Assembly: GCA_051656645.1 (NCBI GenBank)
Contig: JBOGCH010000026.1
Location: forward strand, 1-64,000
DNA: 64,000 nt
From: JBOGCH01 sp051656645
Lineage (GTDB): Bacteria > Bacteroidota > Bacteroidia > Bacteroidales > Marinifilaceae
Direction of reading: 5' to 3'
Shown: positions 1 to 8,773 of the stretch, in pieces
Numbering within the stretch: position 1 is the first letter of the stretch
Layout: the number at the start of each line of letters is the position of its first letter
Notes under the pieces: generated by a model
The model's input: only the letters and a program-made list of their open reading frames with translations
Told to the model about the DNA's origin: nothing
Database searches by the model: none
Made by a program: the position numbers and the translations under genes

Positions 1-125
1 CGAACATAACACGAACTTGATGCGAACTTAATGCGAACTTGACAGAGAGCAAGCAGAGAGTAACCAGGGTGCAAAGAGAGCGGAACTAAAAGGGAGCTCA
101 GAGCAAACTTAATGGAAGCCGTAAT
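1..125. repeat. Decaying 11-bp tandem repeat tract (locus A)
   Basis: CGAAC occurs at 1, 12, 23 and 34, so four units of the type CGAACTTGATG follow each other at exactly 11 bp. Rightwards the phase seems to continue in weaker units (GAGAGCAAGCA at 45, GAGAGTAACCA at 56, then more divergent ones to about 110). There is no plausible gene here. The tract may extend to the left beyond the window. Two other intergenic tracts (16530-16640 and 36314-36374) share the 11-bp phase but not the sequence. Confidence 0.7.
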
Positions 126-224
126 TCTTTTCACTCCATGAAGGATAGTCAAAACTTATTTTTCTACATGAACTTGCCATATAATATATAATACGTATAG
201 GCCCACAGGTACATAACATAGTAG

Positions 225-288
225 CAACTGTTATTTTAATGGCCAATAAGTACAAATATGTATAATATAAAACAAATAATAACAGTTG
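225..288. promoter_or_regulatory. 11-bp inverted repeat upstream of the secreted-protein gene
   Basis: CAACTGTTATT at 225-235 is perfectly inverted as AATAACAGTTG at 278-288, with a 42-nt spacer. It lies just upstream of a Bacteroidetes -7 element at 330-337. It could be an operator or a looped regulatory site; no regulator is identified. Confidence 0.3.
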
Positions 289-329
289 TGAATATATATT
301 GATTAACTATATCCACCATTGTAATTTAT

Positions 330-337
330 TATCTTTG
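330..337 (+). promoter_or_regulatory. Putative -7 element TATCTTTG
   Basis: TATCTTTG fits the Bacteroidetes TAnnTTTG -7 consensus and lies 39 nt before the start codon at 377. No good TTTG is seen at the expected -33 spacing, so this is a partial match. Confidence 0.4.
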
Positions 338-376
338 CATTGGAAAGCGAGATAAAAAACAAAACAACAACTATTT

Positions 377-898
377 ATGAAACAAATTACATTACTTATA
401 GCAATATTTGCTTTAAGTGTTGGTGCTCTATGGGCACAAGAAGGAAAGCATGAGTTAGATAACTTTACTGTTAGTGTTCCGGCAACAGACCATAAGTCTG
501 CTCGTTTTATTAACGAGAAAACAGTTAACGGAAAAACCTATATTCACGGACAAGGTAGCTCCTATAAGAAAAATGGAACTGCAAGTACGGGTAAAGCACT
601 TATGCCATATGCTGAATATACTCTTTCATCAAAGGTTATGGGTGGAGATTATTCTGTAACAGTTCATTATCGTTTGGACAAAGATAAAATGCCAGACAAA
701 CCGCATATCCTTGTTGGAATGGATTTACTAGAGGCAGAGGAGCTGCAATTGGAAAAGAAACTGATTAACACGGTAAAAGCTCGTTTCAAAACAAAATTGC
801 TACGAGGAAAAAACCATACATTAAAAATATGGTTCCCATGTGAAGGTGTTGAGGTACAAAAATTTGAAGTACGCAAACACATTATCAGTAAGAAATAA
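377..898 (+). CDS. Secreted protein of unknown function
   Basis: The 173-residue product starts with a clear Sec signal peptide (hydrophobic residues 5-19, likely cleavage after ALWA near residue 20). The mature part is rich in alternating polar and hydrophobic stretches with many Lys residues and looks like a small beta-sandwich, but I do not recognise the family. There is one Cys in the mature chain (in FPCEGV). It is a single-gene unit: a -7 element at 330-337 lies upstream and a strong terminator follows at 922-957. The start is chosen because the signal peptide begins directly at this Met. Periplasmic or exported location is inferred from the signal peptide only. Confidence 0.7.
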   Translation: MKQITLLIAIFALSVGALWAQEGKHELDNFTVSVPATDHKSARFINEKTVNGKTYIHGQGSSYKKNGTASTGKALMPYAEYTLSSKVMGGDYSVTVHYRLDKDKMPDKPHILVGMDLLEAEELQLEKKLINTVKARFKTKLLRGKNHTLKIWFPCEGVEVQKFEVRKHIISKK

Positions 899-921
899 TC
901 TATCTATTTTAGATAAAAAGG

Positions 922-957
922 GGCCTTCATCGCTACAAAAATTATGCGATGAAGGCC
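922..957 (+). terminator. Rho-independent terminator
   Basis: A 12-bp stem GGCCTTCATCGC (922-933) pairs with 946-957 around a 12-nt loop and is followed by a T-rich run at 958-963. It ends the 377-898 transcript. Confidence 0.85.
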
Positions 958-1060
958 TTTTTATTTGCCACTCAAGGAATTACACAATTGCGAAGAAAAT
1001 GTGAAAATATTAATAAAATTGCCATAATAGTTGTTATTTAAAATCGAAATTCTTATTATT

Positions 1061-1089
1061 GTTACATATTGTAATTAACTACATGTAAC
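1061..1089. promoter_or_regulatory. Short dyad upstream of the aminotransferase
   Basis: GTTACAT (1061-1067) and ATGTAAC (1083-1089) form a 7-bp perfect dyad with a 15-nt spacer, ending 6 nt before the ATG at 1096. It is possibly an operator; there is no independent support. Confidence 0.25.
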
Positions 1090-1095
1090 TAACGT

Positions 1096-2409
1096 ATGAA
1101 TAATTATTTGATAAACGCACAAACCGTTAAGGCAACATTGGAGGAATGTGGTATAGACTCCATTGATAATGCCTCAATTCGGGATGTGGTAAAAGTGGTG
1201 AATACGCTTGAACAAAAAACAGGCATAAAGTTTATCCGCATGGAGATGGGTGTTCCCGGTTTGCCTCCATGTGAGATTGGAAAGAAAGCCGAGATTGAGG
1301 CTATACACAATAATGCTCCACAATATTACCCAATGCTTGAGGGGACGCCTCAGTTGGCAACGGAGGCGTCGTTATTTGTAAAAAACTTTATGGATGTTGA
1401 TATACTTCCAAAACATATTGTGCCTACTGTTGGATCTATGCAAGGGGCTTATGTAAGTTTTATGGCAACAACGGCTTGTAAAAAAGGTGCAGACACAGTA
1501 TTATTTATTGACCCGGGATTCTCCGTACAAAAAACTCAAGTGGAGGTAATAGGTAAACCCTACGTGGCTTTTGACATTTATAATTACAGAGGTGAGAAGC
1601 TTGAAGCGAAACTACGCGAGTTTTTAGACACTGGGAGTATTGCGACTATAATATACAGCAATCCCAATAACCCTACATGGGTGTGTTTAACCGAGGAGGA
1701 GTTAGCTATTATAGGACGTTTGGCGACCGAGTATGACGTTATTGTAATTGAGGATTTAGCTTATTTTGCTATGGATTTCCGCAAGGACCTATCTCATCCG
1801 GGTGAGGCGCCTTACCAACCCTCTGTAGCGCATTATACGGATAATTATATTTTACTTATCTCTAGTTCTAAGTTATTTAATTATGCCGGACAACGTTTAG
1901 GATTACTTTGCATATCTGATAAGCTATTTGACCGGAAATATGACGGCTTGAAGGAACGTTTTGGCTCGTCGCGCTTTGGGTATACAACTATATATAAACT
2001 TATTTATACCTTAAGTTCCGGAACTGCGCACTCACCGCAATATGCCCTAGCAGCCATATTGAAGGCGGCAAACAACGGAGAGATAAATATTTTGGATGGC
2101 GTTAAGGAATATGGTCATCGGGCTAATTTAATGAAGCAGATTTATAAGGATGCCGGATTTGAGATTGTTTATAATAAGGATGGCGATGAAAACATATCGG
2201 ATGGTTTTTATTTTACTATTATTCATCCTTCTATGAATGCAAACGATTTGGCTACACAATTATTACATTATGGCATATCCTCTCTCACATTGAAGAATTT
2301 TGGGAGTGAACGACAGGGACTGCGTGCATGCGTTTCTCAGGTGAGTTTACAGGATATTCCTACATTAAAAGAGCGAGTAAACAAATTCAATTTGGACATG
2401 GTAAATTAA
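1096..2409 (+). CDS. PLP-dependent aminotransferase, class I/II
   Basis: The 437-residue cytoplasmic enzyme has the fold-type I aminotransferase landmarks: NPNNPT near 189-194 (Asn contacting the cofactor), ED-LAY with Asp 220 for the pyridine nitrogen and Tyr 223, and SSSK with the Schiff-base Lys at 259, followed by an Arg two residues after the GQ. Length is normal to slightly long for the class. It stands alone 160 bp before the 2-oxoacid:ferredoxin oxidoreductase operon. Transamination followed by oxidative decarboxylation is a common amino-acid fermentation route, so a joint role is plausible but inferred. The exact amino-acid substrate cannot be read from the sequence. Confidence 0.88.
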   Translation: MNNYLINAQTVKATLEECGIDSIDNASIRDVVKVVNTLEQKTGIKFIRMEMGVPGLPPCEIGKKAEIEAIHNNAPQYYPMLEGTPQLATEASLFVKNFMDVDILPKHIVPTVGSMQGAYVSFMATTACKKGADTVLFIDPGFSVQKTQVEVIGKPYVAFDIYNYRGEKLEAKLREFLDTGSIATIIYSNPNNPTWVCLTEEELAIIGRLATEYDVIVIEDLAYFAMDFRKDLSHPGEAPYQPSVAHYTDNYILLISSSKLFNYAGQRLGLLCISDKLFDRKYDGLKERFGSSRFGYTTIYKLIYTLSSGTAHSPQYALAAILKAANNGEINILDGVKEYGHRANLMKQIYKDAGFEIVYNKDGDENISDGFYFTIIHPSMNANDLATQLLHYGISSLTLKNFGSERQGLRACVSQVSLQDIPTLKERVNKFNLDMVN

Positions 2410-2570
2410 TGGAAATAACTAGTTTACATAGTAATAAAGTTATTTTTTTACAGTAAAAGTTTTTTCCAGAATTTGCATTTCTAATTTTAGATTGTAATTT
2501 TATACCCGGAATTAGTTACAGTATTTCACTAATTCCTCTGAATAATTAACAATATATAACGAAAATAACT

Positions 2571-2798
2571 ATGGCAAAATTTCAAGGTGCAATTGTTGTA
2601 GATGTAGAACAATGCAAAGGCTGTGAGTTATGCGCGGTGTCATGCCCCACAAAAGTTATTGAGCTTAACAGCAACGTAAACGGCAAGGGCTATCATTATG
2701 CATATATGGCAAAGCCTGAAGCCTGTATTGGATGCGCAAGCTGCGGGTTGGTGTGCCCGGATTCAGTGATAACTGTTTACAAAAAAAGTATTGGATAA
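2571..2798 (+). CDS. 2-oxoacid:ferredoxin oxidoreductase, delta (2x[4Fe-4S] ferredoxin) subunit
   Basis: The 75-residue ferredoxin has two complete CxxCxxCxxxCP clusters (Cys 15, 18, 21, 25 and Cys 52, 55, 58, 62), each able to hold a [4Fe-4S] centre. It is the first gene of a tight operon with the alpha, beta and gamma subunits, 16 bp before the next gene. In this family the delta subunit carries electrons from the thiamine-bound intermediate to external ferredoxin. Gene order delta-alpha-beta-gamma is typical of KorDABC/VorCBA-type enzymes in Bacteroidales. Confidence 0.93.
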   Translation: MAKFQGAIVVDVEQCKGCELCAVSCPTKVIELNSNVNGKGYHYAYMAKPEACIGCASCGLVCPDSVITVYKKSIG

Positions 2799-2814
2799 AT
2801 AAAAAACTACCAAC

Positions 2815-3888
2815 ATGGCAGAAAAGAAACTTATGAAGGGAAACGAGGTAATTGCAGAAGCAGCTATACGTTGCGGATGTGACGGTTACTTTGGATACCC
2901 TATTACTCCACAATCTGAGGTGATGGAAACTTTAATGATTCGCAAACCTTGGGAGGAGACCGGTATGGTTGTATTGCAGGCCGAAAGTGAGATTGCTGCA
3001 ATCAACATGGTATATGGTGGCGCTTCGTGCGGTAAAAAGGTAATGACCTCATCATCGAGCCCCGGTATTAGTTTAAAACAGGAAGGATTAACCTATTTAG
3101 CAGGAGCTGAATTACCTTGTTTAGTTGTAGATGTGGTACGTGGAGGCCCTGGTCTTGGTACTATCCAACCTGCACAGAGTGATTATTTTCAAGCAACTAA
3201 GGGTGGCGGACATGGAGACTATCATTTAATTGTACTTGCTCCGGCTTCTGTACAAGAGATGAATGATTTTGTTGATCTTGGTTTCGAACTTGCATTTAAA
3301 TATAGAAATCCGGCCATGATATTAACAGATGGTATCATTGGTCAGATGATGGAAAAAGTAGAGTTATCGGAATTCAAACCTCGTTGGACAGATGAAGAGA
3401 TTGAAAAAATCTCTGGCGATTGGGCAACAACAGGTAAGAAGAAACGTGAACGCCACGTGGCAACGTCGCTTGAGATGGAAGCTCACCGTCAGGAAGAGTT
3501 CAATCACAAATTACAACGCAAATATCAGGAGATAAGAGAAAAGGAAACTCGATTTGAGATGATTGGTTGCGAAGATGCTGAGTATATATTTGTTGCATAC
3601 GGATCGTCAGCGCGTATTTGTCAAAAATCAATGGAACTTGCTCGCGAACGCGGTATAAAAGTAGGACTTCTTCGTCCTATTACATTATTCCCATTCCCTA
3701 CTAAGGCTATTGCCGACATGGCAAAACAGGTTAAAGGAATACTTACAGTTGAGATGAGTGCCGGCCAAATGGTTGAGGATGTTCGTTTAGCTGTAAATGG
3801 AAAAGTTCCTGTTGAGCATTACGGACGTATGGGTGGAGTAATTCCAGATCCGGAAGAGATAATCGAAGCATTAAAAAAGTTAATCTAA
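2815..3888 (+). CDS. vorB: 2-oxoacid:ferredoxin oxidoreductase, alpha subunit (VorB/KorA-like)
   Basis: The 357-residue protein has the pyruvate:ferredoxin oxidoreductase domain I/II arrangement: YPITPQSE at 28-35, a glycine-rich stretch around RGGPGLGTIQP, and a C-terminal transketolase-C-like part. It pairs with the TPP-binding beta subunit encoded 6 bp downstream. The complex oxidatively decarboxylates 2-oxoacids to acyl-CoA and reduces ferredoxin. The length and lack of fused gamma domain match proteins called VorB (branched-chain 2-oxoacids), but 2-oxoglutarate cannot be excluded as the substrate. Confidence 0.9.
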   Translation: MAEKKLMKGNEVIAEAAIRCGCDGYFGYPITPQSEVMETLMIRKPWEETGMVVLQAESEIAAINMVYGGASCGKKVMTSSSSPGISLKQEGLTYLAGAELPCLVVDVVRGGPGLGTIQPAQSDYFQATKGGGHGDYHLIVLAPASVQEMNDFVDLGFELAFKYRNPAMILTDGIIGQMMEKVELSEFKPRWTDEEIEKISGDWATTGKKKRERHVATSLEMEAHRQEEFNHKLQRKYQEIREKETRFEMIGCEDAEYIFVAYGSSARICQKSMELARERGIKVGLLRPITLFPFPTKAIADMAKQVKGILTVEMSAGQMVEDVRLAVNGKVPVEHYGRMGGVIPDPEEIIEALKKLI

Positions 3889-3894
3889 TTCCCT

Positions 3895-4662
3895 ATGGCT
3901 ATTGATCTTAACGAGATAATTAAAGAGGAGAACGTAGTGCTTAAGAAGAGCGCGCTCCTTATGGATAATGTGATGCACTACTGTCCGGGATGTACGCACG
4001 GGGTAATTCACAAAATTGTTGCCGAAGTAATTGAAGAAATGGGTATCCAAGACAAAACCATCGGGGTTTCTCCGGTAGGATGTTCGGTATTCGCATACAA
4101 CTATATTGACATTGACTGGGTAGAAGCTGCCCACGGACGTGCTCCAGCTGTTGCAACAGGAATTTCACGTCTTGAACCAAATAAGTATGTATTTACATAC
4201 CAAGGAGATGGTGACCTTGCCTCTATTGGTTGTGCAGAGATTATGCATGCATGTAACCGCGGAGAAAACATTGTGGTTATTTTTGTAAATAACGCTATTT
4301 ACGGTATGACAGGTGGACAAATGGCCCCAACTACACTGTTGGGACAGGTTACTGCAACCACTCCTTACGGACGTGACGCAAAACTGAATGGTTTCCCTAT
4401 GAAGATTACGGAGTTAATTGCTCAACTTGATGGGACTTGTTATGTAACACGTCAAAGCGCAGAAACTCCTGCTGCGGTACGTAAAACAAAGAAAGCAATA
4501 CGTAAAGCATTTGAGAATACACGCTTAGATAAAGGAGTATCGTTTGTTGAAGTGGTTGGTACATGTAGTTCAGGATGGAAAATGACTCCTGTAGCTTCGA
4601 ACCAATGGATGAAAGAAAACATGTTTCCAAAATATCCATTAGGAGACATTAAAGACCTATAA
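3895..4662 (+). CDS. 2-oxoacid:ferredoxin oxidoreductase, beta (TPP-binding) subunit
   Basis: The 255-residue protein binds thiamine diphosphate: GDGD at 104-107 and VNN ending at 133 form the GDG-X25-NN motif that holds Mg-diphosphate. CPGC at 30-33 and Cys 63 are Cys residues of the kind that ligate a [4Fe-4S] cluster in this family. It lies between alpha and gamma subunit genes with intergenic gaps of 6 and 18 bp, so it is one transcript. KorB- and VorA-type proteins are hard to separate from sequence alone. Confidence 0.92.
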   Translation: MAIDLNEIIKEENVVLKKSALLMDNVMHYCPGCTHGVIHKIVAEVIEEMGIQDKTIGVSPVGCSVFAYNYIDIDWVEAAHGRAPAVATGISRLEPNKYVFTYQGDGDLASIGCAEIMHACNRGENIVVIFVNNAIYGMTGGQMAPTTLLGQVTATTPYGRDAKLNGFPMKITELIAQLDGTCYVTRQSAETPAAVRKTKKAIRKAFENTRLDKGVSFVEVVGTCSSGWKMTPVASNQWMKENMFPKYPLGDIKDL

Positions 4663-4680
4663 TCAGAAAAAGTAACTATT

Positions 4681-5232
4681 ATGACAGAAGAAATAATTAT
4701 TGCAGGATTTGGTGGTCAAGGTGTGCTATCAATGGGTAAGATTCTTGCTTACGCAGGTATTATGCAAGACAAAGAGGTTACATGGATGCCATCATACGGA
4801 CCTGAAATGCGTGGTGGTACAGCTAACGTTACTGTTATTATTAGCGATAAGCGCATTAGCTCGCCGGTGTTAACGCATTACGATACAGCAATTGTACTTA
4901 ACCAACAAAGTATGGATAAATTTGAGGCTTCGGTGAAACCTGGAGGTACTCTAATCTATGATCCAAATGGTATTATCCACAAGCCAACGCGTAAGGATAT
5001 TAACATTTATACTATTGAGGGTGCTCGCTTAGCTGCTGAAGGAGGCAATCCGAAAGTATTTAACATGATAATACTTGGTGCTTTCCTTAAAGTAAAACCG
5101 GTAATTATGCTTGAGAATGTGGAAAAAGGGTTGGAGAAATCGCTTCCGGCACGTCACCACAAACTTATTCCTATGAATATTACTGCGGTACAAACAGGAA
5201 TGGACAACATTACAACAGTCCAAACTATTTAA
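4681..5232 (+). CDS. 2-oxoacid:ferredoxin oxidoreductase, gamma subunit
   Basis: The 183-residue protein has the family start IAGFGGQGV (residues 7-15), a conserved SYGPEMRGG segment near 39-47 and the expected length. It is the last gene of the operon and completes the four-subunit enzyme. The bidirectional terminator at 5247-5288 follows 15 bp after the stop codon. Confidence 0.92.
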   Translation: MTEEIIIAGFGGQGVLSMGKILAYAGIMQDKEVTWMPSYGPEMRGGTANVTVIISDKRISSPVLTHYDTAIVLNQQSMDKFEASVKPGGTLIYDPNGIIHKPTRKDINIYTIEGARLAAEGGNPKVFNMIILGAFLKVKPVIMLENVEKGLEKSLPARHHKLIPMNITAVQTGMDNITTVQTI

Positions 5233-5246
5233 TACGCAGTTTACAC

Positions 5247-5288
5247 ATACAAATAAAGGAGTCCTTTACGGGACTCCTTTATTTGTAT
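5247..5288. terminator. Bidirectional terminator between the gamma subunit gene and pyrF
   Basis: An 18-bp perfect stem (5247-5264 with 5271-5288) encloses a 6-nt loop TTTACG. It has A-rich and T-rich flanks, so it can stop transcripts from both converging genes. Confidence 0.9.
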
Positions 5289-5303
5289 CATATAGTTTAC
5301 TAA

Positions 5304-6131
5304 TTACTTAGTTAGATACTGATCTAAAAGTTCAGCCATCTCCTCTTGTAGTATCTTAGCTTCTTCTCCGGCACGTACTGCAAAATTCTCAGTAGTATCG
5401 GCAAAAATAATTCCGCGAGATGAGTTTACAATAAGACCACAGTGCGAGTTCATGCCGTATTTGGCAACCTCTTGTAACGATCCGCCTTGTGCTCCTACAC
5501 CAGGTACTAAAAGGAAATGATTTGGTACAATGTTACGGATACCTTCAAGCATCTCTGCTTTTGTTGCACCTACAACGTACATCATGTTTTGAGCATCTCC
5601 CCACTCTTGAGATTTTTCTAATACTCTTTCGTATAGTTTTACACCATCTTGTTCCATGAATTGGAAGTCAAAAGCACCTTTGTTAGATGTTAATGCCAAA
5701 AGAATAACCCACTTGTTAGGGTAAGCAGTAAATGGAGTTACTGAATCTTCGCCCATGTAAGGAGCTACAGTGATTGAGTCAAAGTTTAAGGTATCAAGGA
5801 ATGCTTTTGCATACATCTCAGATGTATTTCCAATATCTCCACGTTTTGCATCAGCGATTGTAAAGATATCAGGATAATTTTCTCTGATATAATTAACCGT
5901 TTTCTCTAATGAACGCCATCCGTCTAATCCACGACTTTCATAGAAAGCAATGTTTGGTTTGTAAGCAATGGTAACATCGGCAGTTGCGTCAATAATAGCT
6001 TTATTAAATTCAAAAACCGGATCTTCGCATGCCAATAAATGTTTTGGAAGTTTCGCGATATCAGAGTCTAATCCAACACATAGGAAAGATTTCTTTTTTT
6101 GTATTTGCTCGAAAAGTTCGTTATAAGTCAT
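5304..6131 (-). CDS. pyrF: Orotidine 5'-phosphate decarboxylase (PyrF, group 2)
   Basis: The 275-residue enzyme converts OMP to UMP in pyrimidine synthesis. Catalytic residues sit in the DAKRGDIGNT segment (Asp 94, Lys 96, Asp 99). PGVGAQGG near residue 215 is the phosphate-binding glycine loop. The length of about 275 residues is that of the longer group-2 PyrF seen in Bacteroidota. It lies 26 bp downstream of prfA on the same strand, most likely in one operon. Confidence 0.95.
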   Translation of the reverse strand: MTYNELFEQIQKKKSFLCVGLDSDIAKLPKHLLACEDPVFEFNKAIIDATADVTIAYKPNIAFYESRGLDGWRSLEKTVNYIRENYPDIFTIADAKRGDIGNTSEMYAKAFLDTLNFDSITVAPYMGEDSVTPFTAYPNKWVILLALTSNKGAFDFQFMEQDGVKLYERVLEKSQEWGDAQNMMYVVGATKAEMLEGIRNIVPNHFLLVPGVGAQGGSLQEVAKYGMNSHCGLIVNSSRGIIFADTTENFAVRAGEEAKILQEEMAELLDQYLTK

Positions 6132-6157
6132 ACTTCTTATTATTATTTATTATCACA

Positions 6158-7264
6158 TTAAAATCCGCTCTCTTTTAAGCGTTCCATGTTCTCTTCAATC
6201 TGTAGTTTCTCAATTACCTCATCTAAGTCGCCATCTAGTACCGCGCTTAAGTTATATAAAGTTAAGTTAATACGGTGATCAGTAACACGTCCTTGTGGGT
6301 AATTATATGTTCTAATTTTAGCAGAGCGGTCGCCTGTTGACACCATTGTTTTACGTTTGCTTGCAATGTCATCAATGTACTTTTGGTGCTCTTTATCATA
6401 GATAAACGTACGTAAGCGAGATAAAGCGCGCTCTTTATTTTTAGGCTGGTCGCGTGTTTCAGTACACTCAATCAGGATTTCCTCTACAGCTCCGGTATTA
6501 GGATTTTTCCAGTTATAACGTAAACGCACTCCGGACTCCACTTTATTAACGTTCTGTCCACCGGCACCACCGCTTCGGAAAGTATCCCATTTAATCTCAC
6601 CCTCATTAATTTCCACCTCGAAAGGTTGTGCTTCCGGTAAAACTGCTACTGTGGCAGCTGAGGTATGCACACGTCCTTGCGTTTCTGTACTAGGAACACG
6701 TTGTACACGGTGCACTCCCGACTCGTACTTCATAATACCATAAACACCATTACCTGATACGCTGGCAATAATTTCTTTATAACCACCTGCAGTTCCCTCA
6801 TTTACACTGGTAACTTCAAGTTTCCATCTTTTCGTTTCACAGAATTTGCTGTACATACGGAATAGATCGCCCGCAAATAAGCAAGCCTCATCTCCTCCTG
6901 TACCACCACGAATTTCAAGCATTATGTTTTTAGAGTCTTCCGGATCGGCAGGGACAAGTAACATCTTAATATCTTGTTCCATTGTAGGAATTTGATCTGT
7001 TAACTCGTTGATTTCCATTTGAGCCATTTCTCGTAGCTCTTTATCGTCCTCCATATCAAGAATCTCTCTCGATTCCTCTATACTTTTCAACGCCTTCTTA
7101 TACTGATCGGCAGCTGCCACAATACTTTCCAAGTCTTTATACTCCTTGGTAAGTTTTACATAGCGCTGCATATCCTGAATAACTTCAGGGTCGGTAATAA
7201 GCTCGCCAATTTCTTTAAAACGAATGTAAAAGGTCTCTAATTTCTCTAGTAAGGAATTATCCAT
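6158..7264 (-). CDS. prfA: Peptide chain release factor 1
   Basis: The 368-residue factor ends translation at UAA and UAG. The GGQ tripeptide at 235-237 reaches the peptidyl transferase centre, and the stop-codon-recognition tripeptide is PST at 191-193 (P-x-T type, as in RF1 and unlike SPF in RF2). It is followed 26 bp later by pyrF. A TATTTTTG element at 7300-7307 lies upstream on the same strand. Confidence 0.97.
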   Translation of the reverse strand: MDNSLLEKLETFYIRFKEIGELITDPEVIQDMQRYVKLTKEYKDLESIVAAADQYKKALKSIEESREILDMEDDKELREMAQMEINELTDQIPTMEQDIKMLLVPADPEDSKNIMLEIRGGTGGDEACLFAGDLFRMYSKFCETKRWKLEVTSVNEGTAGGYKEIIASVSGNGVYGIMKYESGVHRVQRVPSTETQGRVHTSAATVAVLPEAQPFEVEINEGEIKWDTFRSGGAGGQNVNKVESGVRLRYNWKNPNTGAVEEILIECTETRDQPKNKERALSRLRTFIYDKEHQKYIDDIASKRKTMVSTGDRSAKIRTYNYPQGRVTDHRINLTLYNLSAVLDGDLDEVIEKLQIEENMERLKESGF

Positions 7265-7299
7265 TATATTTAATTTTATCTATATGCGTAATTGTGGTG

Positions 7300-7307
7300 C
7301 AAAAATA
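7300..7307 (-). promoter_or_regulatory. Putative -7 element for prfA-pyrF
   Basis: Read on the minus strand this is TATTTTTG, a TAnnTTTG match 36 bp before the prfA start. The -33 region is weak. Confidence 0.4.
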
Positions 7308-7347
7308 GTGCAAAAAAGTGATACTCTAAACAGAATAAAAGCTAAAA

Positions 7348-8352
7348 TCACGATTCTTCCCACTGTGTTACAATCCACTTTATAGTTTCTTGTACATTAT
7401 AAAATCTGTAGGATGGTAATAATCGCTTTACTTTATCCGAACTATAGCATGATTTTTTATGGGCAGTACGCGCTGTCTCTGGCGTTAATTGTGGTTTGTT
7501 TCCCGTAAAACGGGATATAAAGCAAGAGGCGCCTGCCACGGCTAAGGTTATAAAACGTGGGGTATATAACCAAGGCGCTTTTATATGAAGTGCATGCGCA
7601 AACAACTTGAATATAAACTCATAGGTATAATTTCCACCATTCAATATAAAACGTTGGCCATATGCTTCTTTTTGTGCTAAACGTATCATTAATTTACATA
7701 CATCGCGCACATCAACATAGCCTGTAACCCCTAACGTATAGAATGGTAATCCTTTCCGTGCTTGTTTAAAGAGTAGGGAGCTGCTTCGATCCCACATACC
7801 AGCACCCAAAATGATTGATGGATTTACAATAATAGTTTTTAGCCCCTTAGGTACGTACTCCCACACAATCTCTTCACTTTGACGTTTACTCTCTGAATAT
7901 AGAGAGTGTTTGCGACCATCAATAGCGGCAGTATCTTCTGTAATCATTTCATTTTCGTCCTCGACATCGCCAAGCGCAGCAATGGAACTAACATAGATTA
8001 ATGGCGTGCCATATTTATTACACAGTTCAGCAATGTTGCGAGTTCCTGTTAAATTCGTTTCACGTAATACGTTTTTATCACTTCCGTTAAATGATACTAC
8101 TGCAGCACAATGATATACGGCATGAGCCCTTTCCACATTATGTTCTATTGTATTTACATCCAGTACATCGCCTTCAACCCACTTAATTCTTGGCCACAAA
8201 TAGGAACCTCCGTCATATAGCATAAACACGCGTTTGCACTCCTTTACGTTACTTCCCAAGCGTTTTAATGCCACAACATCCTCTCCCATCTGCGCGAGAT
8301 GATAAATAAGATGCGATCCCAACATGCCCGTAGCTCCTGTTACAAATACCAT
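7348..8352 (-). CDS. NAD-dependent epimerase/dehydratase (extended SDR)
   Basis: Starting at ATG 8352 the product is 334 residues and opens directly with the Rossmann motif VTGATGMLGSHL (GxxGxxG). The catalytic YxxxK is present as YSESK. The upstream in-frame ATG at 8385 would add 11 residues overlapping the OsmC gene and would precede the nucleotide-binding strand, so 8352 is preferred; it lies 1 nt after the OsmC stop codon. The family acts on nucleotide sugars, dihydroflavonol-like or sterol-like substrates; the substrate here is unknown. It is the third gene of a YraN-OsmC-epimerase operon. Confidence 0.85.
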   Translation of the reverse strand: MVFVTGATGMLGSHLIYHLAQMGEDVVALKRLGSNVKECKRVFMLYDGGSYLWPRIKWVEGDVLDVNTIEHNVERAHAVYHCAAVVSFNGSDKNVLRETNLTGTRNIAELCNKYGTPLIYVSSIAALGDVEDENEMITEDTAAIDGRKHSLYSESKRQSEEIVWEYVPKGLKTIIVNPSIILGAGMWDRSSSLLFKQARKGLPFYTLGVTGYVDVRDVCKLMIRLAQKEAYGQRFILNGGNYTYEFIFKLFAHALHIKAPWLYTPRFITLAVAGASCFISRFTGNKPQLTPETARTAHKKSCYSSDKVKRLLPSYRFYNVQETIKWIVTQWEES

Positions 8353-8353
8353 A

Positions 8354-8770
8354 CTATTCCTTTTCTGCCCAAATAAATACAACATTCGTTGAAATATCCG
8401 GATGCAATGACAAATGTACTGGACAACTGTCCACTACTCTTTCTAAAATGGTACGTTCTTTTTCGCTATATTGTTTATTTGGCATTGTTATAACAAAATC
8501 AATGCTTCCAATACGACGTGGAGATTCGTTCATGGTTTTTGTCCCTTCAATGGTCGCTCCCGTAATATCAAAACCCGAAGTTTTTGCTTTTATTCCCATT
8601 ATTGTCAGAATACATGAAGCAAGAGAAGCTACACATAAATCTGTTGGAGAGAAAGCCTCACCCTTTCCTTGGTTATCAATTGGAGCATCTGTCTCTATTA
8701 CTGCTCCCGACGCCAAATGCTCGCAAGTTACGTGCAAATCGCCTTTATACTCTGCTATTAATGTTGCCAT
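8354..8770 (-). CDS. OsmC family peroxiredoxin-like protein
   Basis: The 138-residue protein has the two redox Cys positions of the OsmC/Ohr superfamily: Cys 53 in CVASLASC and Cys 116 in DSCPVHLSL. Family members reduce organic hydroperoxides at a thiol pair. It lies 3 bp after yraN and 1 nt before the epimerase, so the three are cotranscribed. OsmC and YhfA-like subgroups cannot be separated safely here. Confidence 0.88.
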   Translation of the reverse strand: MATLIAEYKGDLHVTCEHLASGAVIETDAPIDNQGKGEAFSPTDLCVASLASCILTIMGIKAKTSGFDITGATIEGTKTMNESPRRIGSIDFVITMPNKQYSEKERTILERVVDSCPVHLSLHPDISTNVVFIWAEKE

Positions 8771-8773
8771 ATT

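Noticed and set aside
8353..8385. Longer N-terminus of the epimerase starting at 8385
   Set aside because: It would overlap the OsmC gene and place 11 extra residues before the Rossmann strand; the ATG at 8352 is directly behind the OsmC stop.
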